The notes: generated from the sequence alone by a model not told the origin. A DNA stretch of 45,760 nt from Martinezella calliandrae (GCF_030272695.1 NZ_JARFYN010000053.1:1-45760), one strand, 5' to 3'. Counted from the first letter of the stretch, positions 16,054 through 25,309 are shown. Numbers and translations: made by a program.

Positions 16054-17465
16054 AGTGCCGCGTTCGTTGCTGGTGTCATCGGTCGGCGTATAAGGGCGAA
16101 GAGCATGATGCCGAATGCACGGCGGACTATGATGTGCAGCAGCACAGCCTCGATTACCATGGCGCTGGCGACGGCAAAGGCCGCGCCCTCGATACCAAAA
16201 TTAGGAATGAGCACGATGTTGAGGCCGATATTGGCGACCAGTGCGGCGGCATAGAGGTAGACGCAGAGCATCTGCCGGTCCGCCATCATCAACAACACCT
16301 CCGCCGGACCGACGAGCGCCTTGGCCAGAACACCGGCCAGCAGGATGGCGATGACGGCCTCGCCTTTGGCAAAGGAGGTGCCGAACAGCGAAAGCAAAAA
16401 TTGCCCTGCCGCAAGCACGGTCAGACCGACCGCGAGGGCCGGGAAGAAGGTCCAACGCGCGGCCTCCGTGGCAAAGGCCGCGAGTTTGGTCCGATCGTTC
16501 GCGGCGATGATGGCGGCAAAGCGCGGGCCGATTGCCGCCTTGACGGCGAAATAGACGAAATGTACGAGCGCCATGATCTTGGCCGCGGCGAAATAGACGG
16601 CGACCTCTGTAGGATCGAGGAAAATGCCGACCACGACGACATCGGAATTGGTCAGGAGATAACCGACCCCCTCGGTGAGAAAGACCGGGAAGGCGACGGC
16701 GAACCAGGCGTTGAACTCGATCGTTTTCGGGCCGTTGGGATAGTGACGGCGCAGGCGGGTGGTAACGGCGAGATATTGGCAGAGCACTGTGACGAAGGCG
16801 GCAGCAATTGCGGCTGCCATAGCTGTCACCGCGCTATCGGCGGCACCGAAAAGGATGGCGGCCAGCATAAACAGCAGGATCAGCGTCGGGCGAATGAGGA
16901 AAGTCGGGCTCAGCGCCATGACCGGCCAATGATTGGCGCGTGCCGTGCCGTCCAATACGTCGCCGAGCGCGATCATCGGTACGGCAATCAGGCCCAACGA
17001 AATCGGCAGGACGTAATAGTTTTGGACCATGCCGCTGAAGGCATAGAGCGCCGCCATACCGAGCAAGGCTAACCCGCCGGCGACTGCCAGGACGAAGCGG
17101 CGGGCAATGGTCGTCACACCGCGGATGGCACCATGATCGCCGCTTGCATCATATTGCGGCAGGAAACGGATAATCGCGGTCGGGAAGCCGAGACAGGCAA
17201 GATTGCCGAACAGGATCATCAACACCCAGACGAAGACGAAGACGCCATATTCGAACCTGCCCATCATGCGAGCGAGAACGATCTGCGAGACGAAAGCCAG
17301 AGCAGCGCCGGCAATGCGGATGGCGAAAGCGATCAGCGCCATGCGCTGCGAGACGGCTTTCTCATCATTGTCGGTCAAAAGAGGGCGAAGTCTGCGCAGG
17401 TATGGCGACAGCATAGTCCGCAACCCGGAAGGCAGCATTTTCTCTGCTGTCTGAAAAACTGCCAT
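16050..17465 (-). CDS. Polysaccharide/lipopolysaccharide flippase (Wzx/MATE-like)
   Basis: This 471-residue inner-membrane protein has about twelve to fourteen hydrophobic segments. The family-typical first repeat is RIAGAALAFVSQIVLARMMGRFEYGVFVFVW, given here as RIAGAALAFVSQIVL plus ARMMGRFEYG. Later landmarks include LTNSDVVVVGIFLDPTEVAVY and LFGTSFAKGEAVI. These fit the polysaccharide-transport (PST/Wzx) branch of the MVF/MOP flippases, which move lipid-linked oligosaccharides to the periplasm. The next gene, a CelD-like acyltransferase, overlaps by four bases. No glycosyltransferases are nearby, so the polysaccharide served is unknown. Confidence 0.85.
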   Translation of the reverse strand: MAVFQTAEKMLPSGLRTMLSPYLRRLRPLLTDNDEKAVSQRMALIAFAIRIAGAALAFVSQIVLARMMGRFEYGVFVFVWVLMILFGNLACLGFPTAIIRFLPQYDASGDHGAIRGVTTIARRFVLAVAGGLALLGMAALYAFSGMVQNYYVLPISLGLIAVPMIALGDVLDGTARANHWPVMALSPTFLIRPTLILLFMLAAILFGAADSAVTAMAAAIAAAFVTVLCQYLAVTTRLRRHYPNGPKTIEFNAWFAVAFPVFLTEGVGYLLTNSDVVVVGIFLDPTEVAVYFAAAKIMALVHFVYFAVKAAIGPRFAAIIAANDRTKLAAFATEAARWTFFPALAVGLTVLAAGQFLLSLFGTSFAKGEAVIAILLAGVLAKALVGPAEVLLMMADRQMLCVYLYAAALVANIGLNIVLIPNFGIEGAAFAVASAMVIEAVLLHIIVRRAFGIMLFALIRRPMTPATNAAL

Positions 17466-17660
17466 GATCGATACGCAATACTTAAAACATGATCGTAACC
17501 TTACGTTAGTCTTGGCAGAGGCGGGTTAAGAATCAGTTCCCGCGGATGCTGGAAAACGTCATAGATATGAGCTCGTGCGTCGATGGCCTCCGCACGGGAA
17601 GCGGGTGGCGTGCTGCGGTTCGGCGTGCAGAACTGTCTGGTCAATTCGGGAGGGCTGTTA

Positions 17661-18119
17661 ATGCTGAGCTTCATGAGTATTTGCCATCTCAGAACGGTTG
17701 GAAGGCCAGGGTCCTATTCGGACTACTCGATATCCCATACGAAAGCCATTTGGTGTCGATTTTCGAGGGGGAGAGCCGTACGGACGGCTTTCTCGATCTC
17801 AATCCGGCGGGCAGCATTCCCGTTCTCGAATTGGAGGACGGGCGGACGATTGCCGAATCAAACGCTATTCTGACCTATCTTGCGGAGGGCAAAGGCCGCG
17901 CCGGAGCGCAGCCTCAAGGATACGCCGTTTCTTGCTGGCAAAGCGTTTACGATCGCAGATATCGCGGTCTACGCTTACGCCCACCGGGCAGAGGATTGCG
18001 GCTTCGTTCTGGCCGACTACCCTGCGCTCGTGGCCTGGTTCGATCGTGTGCGGGAGGCCATCGGCCCCGGCTATCCCATCCATCCATACAGTGACAATCC
18101 ACATTCCGCCGTCCAATAG
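17661..18119 (+). pseudogene. Glutathione S-transferase, frameshifted with internal deletion
   Basis: The N-terminal thioredoxin-fold half is plain in one frame: LHEYLPSQNGWKARVLFGLL, ESHLVSIFEGESRTDGF, NPAGSIPVLELEDGRTIAES and NAILTYLAEG. The C-terminal half (ERSLKDTPFLAGKAFTIADI, AYPALVAWFDRVREAIGPGY in near form) is in another frame, and about seventy residues of the helical domain between them are missing. The natural start is also hit: ATGCTGAGCTTCAT would read MLKLH if one A were restored near 17667, directly in frame with HEYLPSQ. So there are at least two lesions. GSTs conjugate glutathione to electrophiles; this one cannot. Confidence 0.85.
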
Positions 18120-18124
18120 TTGCA

Positions 18125-18162
18125 CAAACAAAAATGCCGCCCGAAGGCGGCATTTTTGTTTG
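18125..18162. terminator. Bidirectional intrinsic terminator between gst' and secA
   Basis: A perfect 17-bp inverted repeat: CAAACAAAAATGCCGCC, loop CGAA, GGCGGCATTTTTGTTTG. The GC core GCCGCC/GGCGGC is followed by TTTTTGTTT on both strands, so it can end transcription from the plus-strand pseudogene and from secA on the minus strand. Confidence 0.9.
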
Positions 18163-18181
18163 ATCTGGCGAAGGCGAAGCC

Positions 18182-20902
18182 TCAAACGACTTCGCTGCTC
18201 TCGAATGCCCCATGGCAGTGCTTGTATTTTTTGCCGGAACCGCAGGGGCAGGCTTCGTTGCGGCCGATGCGGCCCCAGGTTGCCGGGTTCTGTGGATCGC
18301 GGTTTTCCGGGGCGACGACGTTTTCGTTGACCAGGCTGAGCGGCGCGAATTCGTCTTCACCGGTGGTGGCGTCGATATGGCGCGCCTGCATCGGCAGCGC
18401 CTGCGGCTCGGCCGGCTGCTGTACCAGCTCCACCCGCGACAGCTGAGCGGTGACAGCCTGGCGCAGATTGTTCAACAGCGACTGGAAGAGCTCGAAGGCC
18501 TCGGCCTTGTATTCCTGCAGCGGGTCACGCTGGGCATAGCCGCGGAAACCGATGACGGAGCGCAGATGGTCGAGGTTGACGATGTGCTCACGCCAGAGAT
18601 TGTCCAGCGTCTGCAGCACGATGGAGCGCTCGACATAGGTCATGATTTCAGGGCCGAAGCGTTCGGCCTTTTCCGCGGCCGCCTTGTCGGCGGCTTCCGT
18701 AAGGCGGGCGCGGATATCGTCCTCGGCGATACCTTCTTCCTTGACCCAGTCATGCACCGGCATGTCCAAATCGAAGACGTTGGCGATCGCGGCTTTCAGG
18801 CCGTCGGCGTCCCACTGCTCAGCATATGCGCGCTCGGGGATGTGCTTGGAAACCAGATCTTCGATGACCTCGTGGCGCATGTCGCCGACAGTTTCGGAAA
18901 GATCCGTTGCATCCATCAGCTCGACGCGCTGCTCGAAGATGACCTTGCGCTGATCGTTCAGCACGTCGTCGTACTTCAGAACGTTCTTGCGGATATCGAA
19001 GTTACGGGCTTCGACCTTCTTCTGGGCGCGTTCCAACGCCTTGTTGATCCAGGGATGGACGATGGCTTCGCCTTCCTTGAGCCCGAGCTTCTGTAGCATG
19101 CCGTCCATACGGTCGGAGCCGAAGATGCGCATCAGGTCGTCCTGGAGCGACAGGTAGAATTTCGAACGCCCGGGGTCGCCCTGTCGGCCCGAACGGCCGC
19201 GCAACTGATTATCGATGCGGCGGCTTTCGTGGCGCTCGGTGGCGATGACGTAGAGACCGCCGGCGGCAAGCGCCTGCTGCTTGAGCTTCTGGATCTCCTC
19301 GGCAATGCTCGCGATCGCCGCGTCGCGCTCGGCGCCGGGCTCCATCTCATTCAGGTCGCGTTCGACGCGCATTTCGAGGTTGCCGCCGAGCTGGATGTCG
19401 GTCCCGCGGCCGGCCATGTTGGTGGCGATCGTCACGGCGCCGGGAACACCGGCCTGGGCGACGATATAGGCTTCCTGTTCATGGTAGCGGGCGTTCAGAA
19501 CCTGGAAGTTGCTGAAACCCTGCTTGCGCATCCGGTCGGCGAGAAACTCCGACTTTTCTATCGAGGTCGTGCCGACGAGCACCGGCTGGCCGCGCTTGTG
19601 GGCATCCAAAATCTCGGTGATGATCGCCTTATACTTCTCGTCGTGGGTACGGTAGACCTCGTCGTCCTCGTCGATACGCTGGATCGGCAGGTTAGTCGGC
19701 ACTTCGACCACATCGAGGCCGTAGATGTTGCCGAATTCTTCCGCTTCCGTCGATGCCGTACCGGTCATGCCGGCGAGCTTTTCGTACATGCGGAAATAAT
19801 TCTGGAAGGTGATCTGCGCCAGCGTCTGGTTTTCCGGCTGGATCTGCACGTGTTCCTTGGCTTCCAGCGCCTGGTGCTGGCCATCCGAATAGCGGCGGCC
19901 CGGCATCATGCGGCCCGTGAACTCGTCGATGATGACGACTTCGCCGTTGCGGACGATATAGTCCTTGTCACGCTGGAAAAGCTTGTGGGCCTTCAAGGCA
20001 TTGTTGATGTGGTGGACAATCGCGACGTTTTCGATGTCATAGAGCGATTCACCCTTCAGCAGGCCAGCGTCGCGTAGCATTTTTTCCAGCTTCTCGGTGC
20101 CGTCTTCGGAGAAGTTGGCCGAACGCTGTTTTTCGTCGATCTCGTAATCGTCCTTCGAAAGGCGCGGAATGAAAGCGTCGATCGTGGTATAAAGATCGGA
20201 CCGGTCGTCTAGCGGCCCGGAAATGATCAGCGGCGTACGCGCTTCGTCGATGAGAATCGAGTCCACTTCGTCGACGATTGCGAAATTGTGACCGCGCTGC
20301 ACCATCTGGCCGTGGTCGTATTTCATATTGTCGCGCAGGTAGTCGAAGCCGAGTTCATTGTTGGTGCCGTACGTGATGTCGCAGGCGTAAGCTTCGCGGC
20401 GTTCTTCATCCGACAGGCCGTGGACGATGACGCCGGTGGTCATTCCAAGGAAGCCGTAGATGCGGCTCATATGGCCGCTGTCGCGCTGCGCCAGGTAGTC
20501 GTTGACGGTAACGACGTGAACGCCCTTGCCGGCAAGGGCGTTCAGATAGACGGGTAGGGTCGCAACTAGCGTCTTACCTTCGCCGGTCTTCATCTCGGAG
20601 ATGGCATTCGAATGCAGGATCATGCCGCCAATGAGCTGTACGTCAAAAGGTCGCATGCCGAGTGTACGCCGCGAGGCCTCGCGCACCACGGCGAAAGCGG
20701 GTACAAGGAGATCGTCGAGCGTCTTGCCGTCGGCGAGCTGCTGGCGGAATTCGACCGTCTTGGCGGCCAATGCTTCGTCAGACAAAGCGCGCATCTGTTC
20801 TTCGAGCGCGTTGATCGCAACGACATTCGGCTGGAATGACTTGACGCGGCGGTCGTTGGACGAGCCAAACAACTTTCGGGCAATTCCACCTAGGCTGACC
20901 AT
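18182..20902 (-). CDS. secA: Preprotein translocase ATPase SecA
   Basis: SecA is the motor that pushes unfolded secretory proteins through SecYEG using ATP. The protein is 906 residues from the start at 20902 (MVSLGGIARKLFGSSNDR). Walker A is EMKTGEGKTLVA near residue 105, the DEAD-type Walker B is in IVDEVDSILIDEARTPLI, the preprotein-binding domain follows, and the second nucleotide domain contains TNMAGRGTDIQLGGN and RRIDNQLRGRSGRQGDPG. The extreme C-terminus has the SecB-binding zinc motif CPCGSGKKYKHCHG. The longer frame to 21073 is rejected because the ATG at 20902 has an AAAGGACC ribosome site and gives the family start. It ends at a strong hairpin terminator and is divergent from the PpiC-type gene. 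Confidence 0.98.
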   Translation of the reverse strand: MVSLGGIARKLFGSSNDRRVKSFQPNVVAINALEEQMRALSDEALAAKTVEFRQQLADGKTLDDLLVPAFAVVREASRRTLGMRPFDVQLIGGMILHSNAISEMKTGEGKTLVATLPVYLNALAGKGVHVVTVNDYLAQRDSGHMSRIYGFLGMTTGVIVHGLSDEERREAYACDITYGTNNELGFDYLRDNMKYDHGQMVQRGHNFAIVDEVDSILIDEARTPLIISGPLDDRSDLYTTIDAFIPRLSKDDYEIDEKQRSANFSEDGTEKLEKMLRDAGLLKGESLYDIENVAIVHHINNALKAHKLFQRDKDYIVRNGEVVIIDEFTGRMMPGRRYSDGQHQALEAKEHVQIQPENQTLAQITFQNYFRMYEKLAGMTGTASTEAEEFGNIYGLDVVEVPTNLPIQRIDEDDEVYRTHDEKYKAIITEILDAHKRGQPVLVGTTSIEKSEFLADRMRKQGFSNFQVLNARYHEQEAYIVAQAGVPGAVTIATNMAGRGTDIQLGGNLEMRVERDLNEMEPGAERDAAIASIAEEIQKLKQQALAAGGLYVIATERHESRRIDNQLRGRSGRQGDPGRSKFYLSLQDDLMRIFGSDRMDGMLQKLGLKEGEAIVHPWINKALERAQKKVEARNFDIRKNVLKYDDVLNDQRKVIFEQRVELMDATDLSETVGDMRHEVIEDLVSKHIPERAYAEQWDADGLKAAIANVFDLDMPVHDWVKEEGIAEDDIRARLTEAADKAAAEKAERFGPEIMTYVERSIVLQTLDNLWREHIVNLDHLRSVIGFRGYAQRDPLQEYKAEAFELFQSLLNNLRQAVTAQLSRVELVQQPAEPQALPMQARHIDATTGEDEFAPLSLVNENVVAPENRDPQNPATWGRIGRNEACPCGSGKKYKHCHGAFESSEVV

Positions 20903-21146
20903 ATTACTGGTCCTTTCTGAGATTTCATCCTGTCGTCTCTGCTTTATCCGTCTCCGAAAAAATCGGGAGTTTAGCACAAAACGCCCGGAAACTGTTCTAG
21001 ACGCGAGGTTGCGTGACAGATAAGAGGGGGGTCGATTGATGTCAACGGGATTTGGCCGATACACAAAGGCCACATTCTCTTGCTGAAGGCTTTTCCTGCC
21101 GGATTCACAGCTGTTGAGCCGGTCGAGACCACCGAAAGGTTATTCT

Positions 21147-22049
21147 ATGTTGAGCTACAACAAACTTGCTGCGATTGCGGTCGCAACATTCGTCACCTTG
21201 CAGGCACCGGTTTTTGCCGCTGACGCCAAAGACCCCGTTGTCGCCAAGGTCGGCGATGTCGAAATCCACCAGTCCGAGCTTGATCTCGCGATCGCCAACC
21301 TCGACCCGCAGCTTGGCCAGCTTCCGGACGAGCAGAAGAAGGTCGCAGCACTTTCGGCTTCGATCGACGTCAAGCTTCTCGCCAAGAGCGCGGCTGCGGA
21401 AAAGCTCGATCAGACACCCGACTTCCAATCGCACATGGCGTACCTGCGCGACCGTGAGTTGCACAACGCCTATTTCAAGGCACATGTTGCAGATACGATC
21501 GCCGACGGTGAAGTCAAGGCCCGCTACGACAAGGAAGTTGCAGCCCTGCCGAAGCAAGAAGAAGTCCATGCCCGCCACATCCTTGTGAAGACCGAGGATG
21601 AAGCCAAGGACATCATCAAGCAACTTGACGCCGGCAAGGATTTTGCCGAACTCGCCAAGGAAAAGTCGACCGACCCGAACAAGGCGGATGGCGGTGACCT
21701 CGGCTATTTCGCCCGCGGCCGCATGGTCAAGGAATTCGAAGACGCAGCCTTCGCGCTGCCGGTCGGTACCTACACCAAGACCCCTGTGAAGTCGGATTTC
21801 GGCTGGCACGTCATCAAGGTCGAAGACAAGCGCGACGCTCCGCCGCCGCCGTTTGACCAGGTGAAGGATCAGGTTCGTCAGCTCGTCATGCGCGACAAGT
21901 ATCTTGATCTCCTGAACAAGGCCAAGCAGGAGTCGAAGGTCGTCATCAACGACCCGGCACTGAGTAAGGCCTATGCGGATGCGCAGAAGCAGCAGGATCA
22001 GGCGCCGGCCGACGACATGGCCGCGCCTGAAGCCCAGCCGCAGCAGTAA
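21147..22049 (+). CDS. Periplasmic peptidyl-prolyl cis-trans isomerase (PpiC/parvulin)
   Basis: This secreted foldase of 300 residues has a signal peptide at 1-24 (MLSYNKLAAIAVATFVTLQA, then PVFAA). A SurA-N-like region (VAKVGDVEIHQSELDLAIANL) is followed by a parvulin domain at about 135-230: EVHARHILVKTEDEAK, STDPNKADGGDLGYF, MVKEFEDAAFALPVG and SDFGWHVIKVEDKR. These carry the catalytic HARHIL and FGWH histidines. The tail is Gln/Ala/Pro-rich. It fits the SurA/PrsA-like chaperones that fold exported proteins. The ATG at 21147 was chosen over 21114 because the signal peptide starts there behind AAAGG. Being next to secA fits a role in export. Confidence 0.92.
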   Translation: MLSYNKLAAIAVATFVTLQAPVFAADAKDPVVAKVGDVEIHQSELDLAIANLDPQLGQLPDEQKKVAALSASIDVKLLAKSAAAEKLDQTPDFQSHMAYLRDRELHNAYFKAHVADTIADGEVKARYDKEVAALPKQEEVHARHILVKTEDEAKDIIKQLDAGKDFAELAKEKSTDPNKADGGDLGYFARGRMVKEFEDAAFALPVGTYTKTPVKSDFGWHVIKVEDKRDAPPPPFDQVKDQVRQLVMRDKYLDLLNKAKQESKVVINDPALSKAYADAQKQQDQAPADDMAAPEAQPQQ

Positions 22050-22070
22050 GCCATAGCAGTTAAAACCATC

Positions 22071-22093
22071 AGGGCCCGGTTTTTCCGGGCCCT
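22071..22093. terminator. Hairpin between the PpiC gene and argJ
   Basis: AGGGCCCGG and CCGGGCCCT form a perfect 9-bp stem around a TTTTT loop, 21 bases after the PpiC stop. There is no long T-tail afterward, so it may attenuate rather than fully stop transcription into argJ. Confidence 0.6.
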
Positions 22094-22111
22094 TCACTAT
22101 CAGGTGGCCTC

Positions 22112-23353
22112 ATGTCCGGTTCCGTTTCTCCGCTCGCTCCCAAATCCTTCGTGTCCATGCCGGCTTTGCGCGGCGTGCGCATGACCACGGCATCCGCCGG
22201 TATCAAATACAAGAACCGGACCGACGTCCTGCTTATGGTCTTCGACAAGCCGGCCGCCGTCGCGGGTGTCTTCACCCGCTCGAAGTGTCCATCGGCTCCC
22301 GTCGATTTCTGCCGGTCCAACCTGCCGCATGGCAGCGCCCGTGCCGTCGTCGTCAATTCCGGCAATGCCAATGCCTTCACCGGCCTCAAGGGTCGTCAGG
22401 CGACCGAGCTCACCGCCAAGTCGGCGGCCGCCGCGGTCGGCTGCGGCGAGAATGAAGTTTATCTCGCCTCGACCGGTGTCATCGGCGAGCCCCTGGATGC
22501 GACCAAGTTCGCCGGCGTGCTCAATACCATGGCGCAGGACGCGACCAGCGATTTCTGGTTCGAAGCCGCCAAGGCAATCATGACCACGGACACCTATCCG
22601 AAGGTCGCGACCCGCAGCGCCGAGATCGGCGGGGTCAAGGTCACGATCAACGGCATCGCCAAGGGCGCCGGCATGATCGCGCCTGACATGGCGACCATGC
22701 TCTCTTTCGTCGTTACTGATGCGGACATTTCTTCTGCTACCCTACAAACGCTACTCTCCGAAGGTGTCGGCCCGAGTTTCAATTCGATGACGGTCGATAG
22801 CGACACGTCGACGTCTGACACGCTGATGCTCTTTGCTACCGGTGCTGCGGCTGCCGATGGCCAGGTTCGCGTCGAACAGGCCGACGATCCCAAGCTCGCT
22901 ACTTTCCGCACGGCACTGAACGAGCTCCTGAAGGATCTCGCCATCCAGGTGGTCCGCGACGGCGAAGGCGCCACCAAGATGCTTGAGATCACCGTCACCG
23001 GCGCCGAGAATGACGCCGCCGCCAAGCGCATCGCGCTTTCGATCGCCAATTCGCCGCTGGTCAAAACAGCTGCTGCCGGCGAGGACGCCAATTGGGGCCG
23101 CATTGTCATGGCTGTCGGCAAGGCGGGCGAACTGGCCGATCGCGACAAGCTTGCGATCTGGTTCGGCGATGTCCGCGTCGCCGTCAATGGCGAACGCGAC
23201 GCCTCCTACTCCGAGGAAGCAGCCACCAATGTGATGAAGCAGCAGGATATTCCTGTGAAGGTCGACCTCGGTCTCGGCAAAGGCCGGGCGACGGTCTGGA
23301 CCTGCGACCTCACCAAGGAATATGTTGCCATCAATGGCGACTACCGGAGCTGA
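22112..23353 (+). CDS. argJ: Bifunctional ornithine acetyltransferase / N-acetylglutamate synthase
   Basis: ArgJ moves the acetyl group from N-acetylornithine to glutamate, giving ornithine and N-acetylglutamate, the cyclic route of arginine synthesis; the bifunctional form can also acetylate glutamate from acetyl-CoA. The 413-residue proenzyme cleaves itself into alpha and beta chains at the conserved site KGAGMIAPDMATMLSF, with the nucleophile Thr195. Other family blocks are VVVNSGNANAFTG, STGVIGEPL, NSMTVDSDTSTSDT and ANWGRIVMA near the end. The full length suggests an intact enzyme. It lies after the PpiC gene and is followed closely by a GNAT gene and mutT on the same strand, likely one transcript. 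Confidence 0.97.
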   Translation: MSGSVSPLAPKSFVSMPALRGVRMTTASAGIKYKNRTDVLLMVFDKPAAVAGVFTRSKCPSAPVDFCRSNLPHGSARAVVVNSGNANAFTGLKGRQATELTAKSAAAAVGCGENEVYLASTGVIGEPLDATKFAGVLNTMAQDATSDFWFEAAKAIMTTDTYPKVATRSAEIGGVKVTINGIAKGAGMIAPDMATMLSFVVTDADISSATLQTLLSEGVGPSFNSMTVDSDTSTSDTLMLFATGAAAADGQVRVEQADDPKLATFRTALNELLKDLAIQVVRDGEGATKMLEITVTGAENDAAAKRIALSIANSPLVKTAAAGEDANWGRIVMAVGKAGELADRDKLAIWFGDVRVAVNGERDASYSEEAATNVMKQQDIPVKVDLGLGKGRATVWTCDLTKEYVAINGDYRS

Positions 23354-23363
23354 TATCCCGCCG

Positions 23364-24143
23364 ATGCATGCGCAGTCCACGATGAATAAGCTGCCTTTGG
23401 TCCGCAGGCTGGAAGCGGTCGGCTTTCGGGCATGGCCTGCCTCGTCCGTGCAGTATGACGGCAGTTGGCAGGTACGGTTGACGGCGGGCCATCCGTCGAA
23501 GCGGTTGAACTGTGTCGTGCCGCTCGATCCCTCCGACCACCGCGACCTGGAAATCAGGCTGGAGAAGGCCCAGCGCAAGTTCGAAGCCTACGGTCGGCCG
23601 ATGGTGGTGCGCGAAACGCCGTTGGCCTCGCCGATGCTGGTCGATATTTTGCAGCGCCAGGGCTGGGGACGGTTCGACGAAAACATTGTCATGACCGCCG
23701 ATCTCGTCGATCTCGAATTGCCGGATGCGTTGGATCACTTGCCGAGCCATGATGTCGGCCGCTATGTCGATGCCAGCCTGTTGGTGGACGGGGCCGATCC
23801 GATCTTGAAACCGGCGCTTGCCGAAGTGGTGAGCGGCATCAAGCCGCCATCGGGTCTTTTTGTCATCGAAAACGACGAGGCCGGGCCGGTGGCCACGACG
23901 CTCTGCGTGCAGGACAACGATCTGGCCGGCATTATGTCGGTCTCGGTCGCGGCACAGCATCGCCGAAAAGGATTGGCGATCGAGATATTGACGTCGGCAT
24001 TGCGTTGGGCGCGTATGCGAAGCGCAAGAACCGCTTGGCTTCAGGTCGGCGCGTTCAATGAACCGGCGCTGGCGCTCTACGCCCGCTTCGGTTTCCACGA
24101 GGCCTATCGTTATTGCTATTGGCGTTTACCGGGTGAGGCATGA
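23364..24143 (+). CDS. GNAT family N-acetyltransferase
   Basis: This protein is 259 residues from 23364; a start at 23382 (MNKLPLVRRLEAVG) is equally likely and closer to what I expect for rhizobial relatives, as no ribosome site decides. The GNAT core is in the C-terminal third: ATTLCVQDNDLAGIMSVSVA, then AQHRRKGLAIEILTSALRWA, where the RRKGLA loop binds acetyl-CoA, and LQVGAFNEPALALYARFGFHEAYRYCYW at the end. The N-terminal half is a second, degenerate GNAT-like lobe. The substrate is unknown. It follows argJ by about 10 bases and overlaps mutT by ATGA, so it is co-translated with mutT. Confidence 0.85.
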   Translation: MHAQSTMNKLPLVRRLEAVGFRAWPASSVQYDGSWQVRLTAGHPSKRLNCVVPLDPSDHRDLEIRLEKAQRKFEAYGRPMVVRETPLASPMLVDILQRQGWGRFDENIVMTADLVDLELPDALDHLPSHDVGRYVDASLLVDGADPILKPALAEVVSGIKPPSGLFVIENDEAGPVATTLCVQDNDLAGIMSVSVAAQHRRKGLAIEILTSALRWARMRSARTAWLQVGAFNEPALALYARFGFHEAYRYCYWRLPGEA

Positions 24144-24553
24144 GCGTAGGCGACCGTAAGATCATTCTCGTCGCCGCCTGTGCGCTCATCGATACCGATG
24201 GCCGCATCCTTCTGGCACAGCGCCCGGAAGGCAAATCGCTTGCCGGCCTCTGGGAGTTTCCTGGCGGCAAGGTCGAGCCCGGCGAGACGCCTGAAGAGAC
24301 TTTGGTGCGCGAGCTTCAGGAAGAGCTTGGAATCCAGACAAAAATTCCCTGCCTCGCGCCGCTGACCTTTGCCAGCCATACCTACGAGACCTTCCATTTG
24401 TTGATGCCACTTTATGTATGCCGACGCTACGAGGGCATTGCACATGGCCGCGAGGGCCAGGCGATCAAGTGGGTGCGGCCGCAGGGGCTGCGTGACTACC
24501 CGATGCCGCCAGCTGACGAGCCGCTGATCCCGTTCCTGCAGGATCTGCTTTAA
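24140..24553 (+). CDS. mutT: 8-oxo-dGTP diphosphatase-type Nudix hydrolase (MutT)
   Basis: This 137-residue Nudix enzyme removes oxidised nucleotides such as 8-oxo-dGTP from the pool before they enter DNA. The Nudix box GX5EX7REUXEEXGU fits at residues 43-65: Gly43, Glu49, Arg57-Glu58, Glu61-Glu62 and Gly64. Upstream is the typical LLAQRPEGKSLAGLWEFPGG, and the C-terminal IKWVRPQGLRDYPMPPAD is the MutT ending. The ATG overlaps the GNAT stop (ATGA), so translation is coupled. Whether the preferred substrate is 8-oxo-dGTP or another nucleotide is an inference from family. Confidence 0.9.
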   Translation: MSVGDRKIILVAACALIDTDGRILLAQRPEGKSLAGLWEFPGGKVEPGETPEETLVRELQEELGIQTKIPCLAPLTFASHTYETFHLLMPLYVCRRYEGIAHGREGQAIKWVRPQGLRDYPMPPADEPLIPFLQDLL

Positions 24554-24916
24554 GCATTCTGATCCATGTCACCAAGCGTTTTGGCGAGGGCAAACCTAAT
24601 GCGAAGTGCTATCTCAAATTAAGGCAGCAAAAGCGCTGCGCAGGCGCCCGAAGGGGCAAGTATCTGGCAAGCGGCGCAATATCTCACGTGTCACGGCATC
24701 GTTACCGCAACCTCCGCTTTTGGCGGCTCTATCAGCCGAACATGGTTAATCGCAATTAATCGACTGATATCAATCTGTTAGCGTTGGTCAAGCTCTGTTC
24801 TATGAATCGACGCATCTCTAATTTACATGTGGATATTAAGGGATCGTTTATGACCTTCTGGCATTGAATAATCTCAATCAAGCGATTGGTGTGTGCGTTT
24901 AAGAAGGCTTGACACT
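24554..24916. other. Gene-free interval upstream of the pilin pair
   Basis: No coding frame is convincing. The second half turns AT-rich (about 24740-24880), as expected for a promoter of the small genes downstream. A direct repeat TTAATCG-CAA-TTAATCG lies at 24746-24762; the two TTAA cores are 10 bases apart, one short of a standard CtrA box. No terminator hairpin for mutT is obvious. Confidence 0.4.
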
Positions 24917-25231
24917 ATGGACGACGATTTCTGGAAAGCTGTTCAGGAAAAAGAGCAGTCCTATTCCTCGTCGCGCAAGACGGGCGCGCTGAATATCGCC
25001 TTGCTGTTCGGAACAGCGGCGGTTGCGCTTTCGCTTATCCTGACGCCAATGCTTTCCGACAAATCCAAGTCCAGCGTGCTTGCGAGCGCGCCTGATCTCG
25101 ACAACATCACCACCGGCACTATCCCGCAGATCGAAAACGGCAAGCGTTACACCATTCGCCGCAGCGTGCTGCAGCAGGAGCCGGGCTCGATTTGTATCGT
25201 CCAAGGTTACGGCGCCGACAGCGGCTGCTGA
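24917..25231 (+). CDS. Small single-pass membrane protein of unknown function
   Basis: I do not recognise the family. The 104-residue protein starts MDDDFWKAVQEKEQSYSSSRK, has one hydrophobic segment at about residues 23-43 (ALNIALLFGTAAVALSLILT), then a polar outside part with TTGTIPQIENGKRYTIRRSV and a final CIVQGYGADSGC with two cysteines that could form a disulfide. AGAAGG lies 10 bases before the chosen ATG. It precedes the Flp pilin gene by about 80 bases on the same strand, so a role at the envelope with the pilin is possible but only inferred from position. Confidence 0.75.
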   Translation: MDDDFWKAVQEKEQSYSSSRKTGALNIALLFGTAAVALSLILTPMLSDKSKSSVLASAPDLDNITTGTIPQIENGKRYTIRRSVLQQEPGSICIVQGYGADSGC

Positions 25232-25309
25232 CCGTTATACTGGTAAGGCTTATTGGGTGCATTAAGGCGCCGGATATGCTCATTTTCAGATGGTAGGAGC
25301 TTGAAGCGT

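Noticed and set aside
15151..16254. Plus-strand frame of 367 codons opposite the GNAT/flippase genes
   Set aside because: Crosses the junction of two real genes on the other strand and has no domain.
24746..24759. CtrA-like box (TTAA...TTAA) upstream of the pilin pair
   Set aside because: The spacing between TTAA cores is 6 bases, not the 7 of the CtrA consensus, and no downstream C follows; kept only as a direct repeat.
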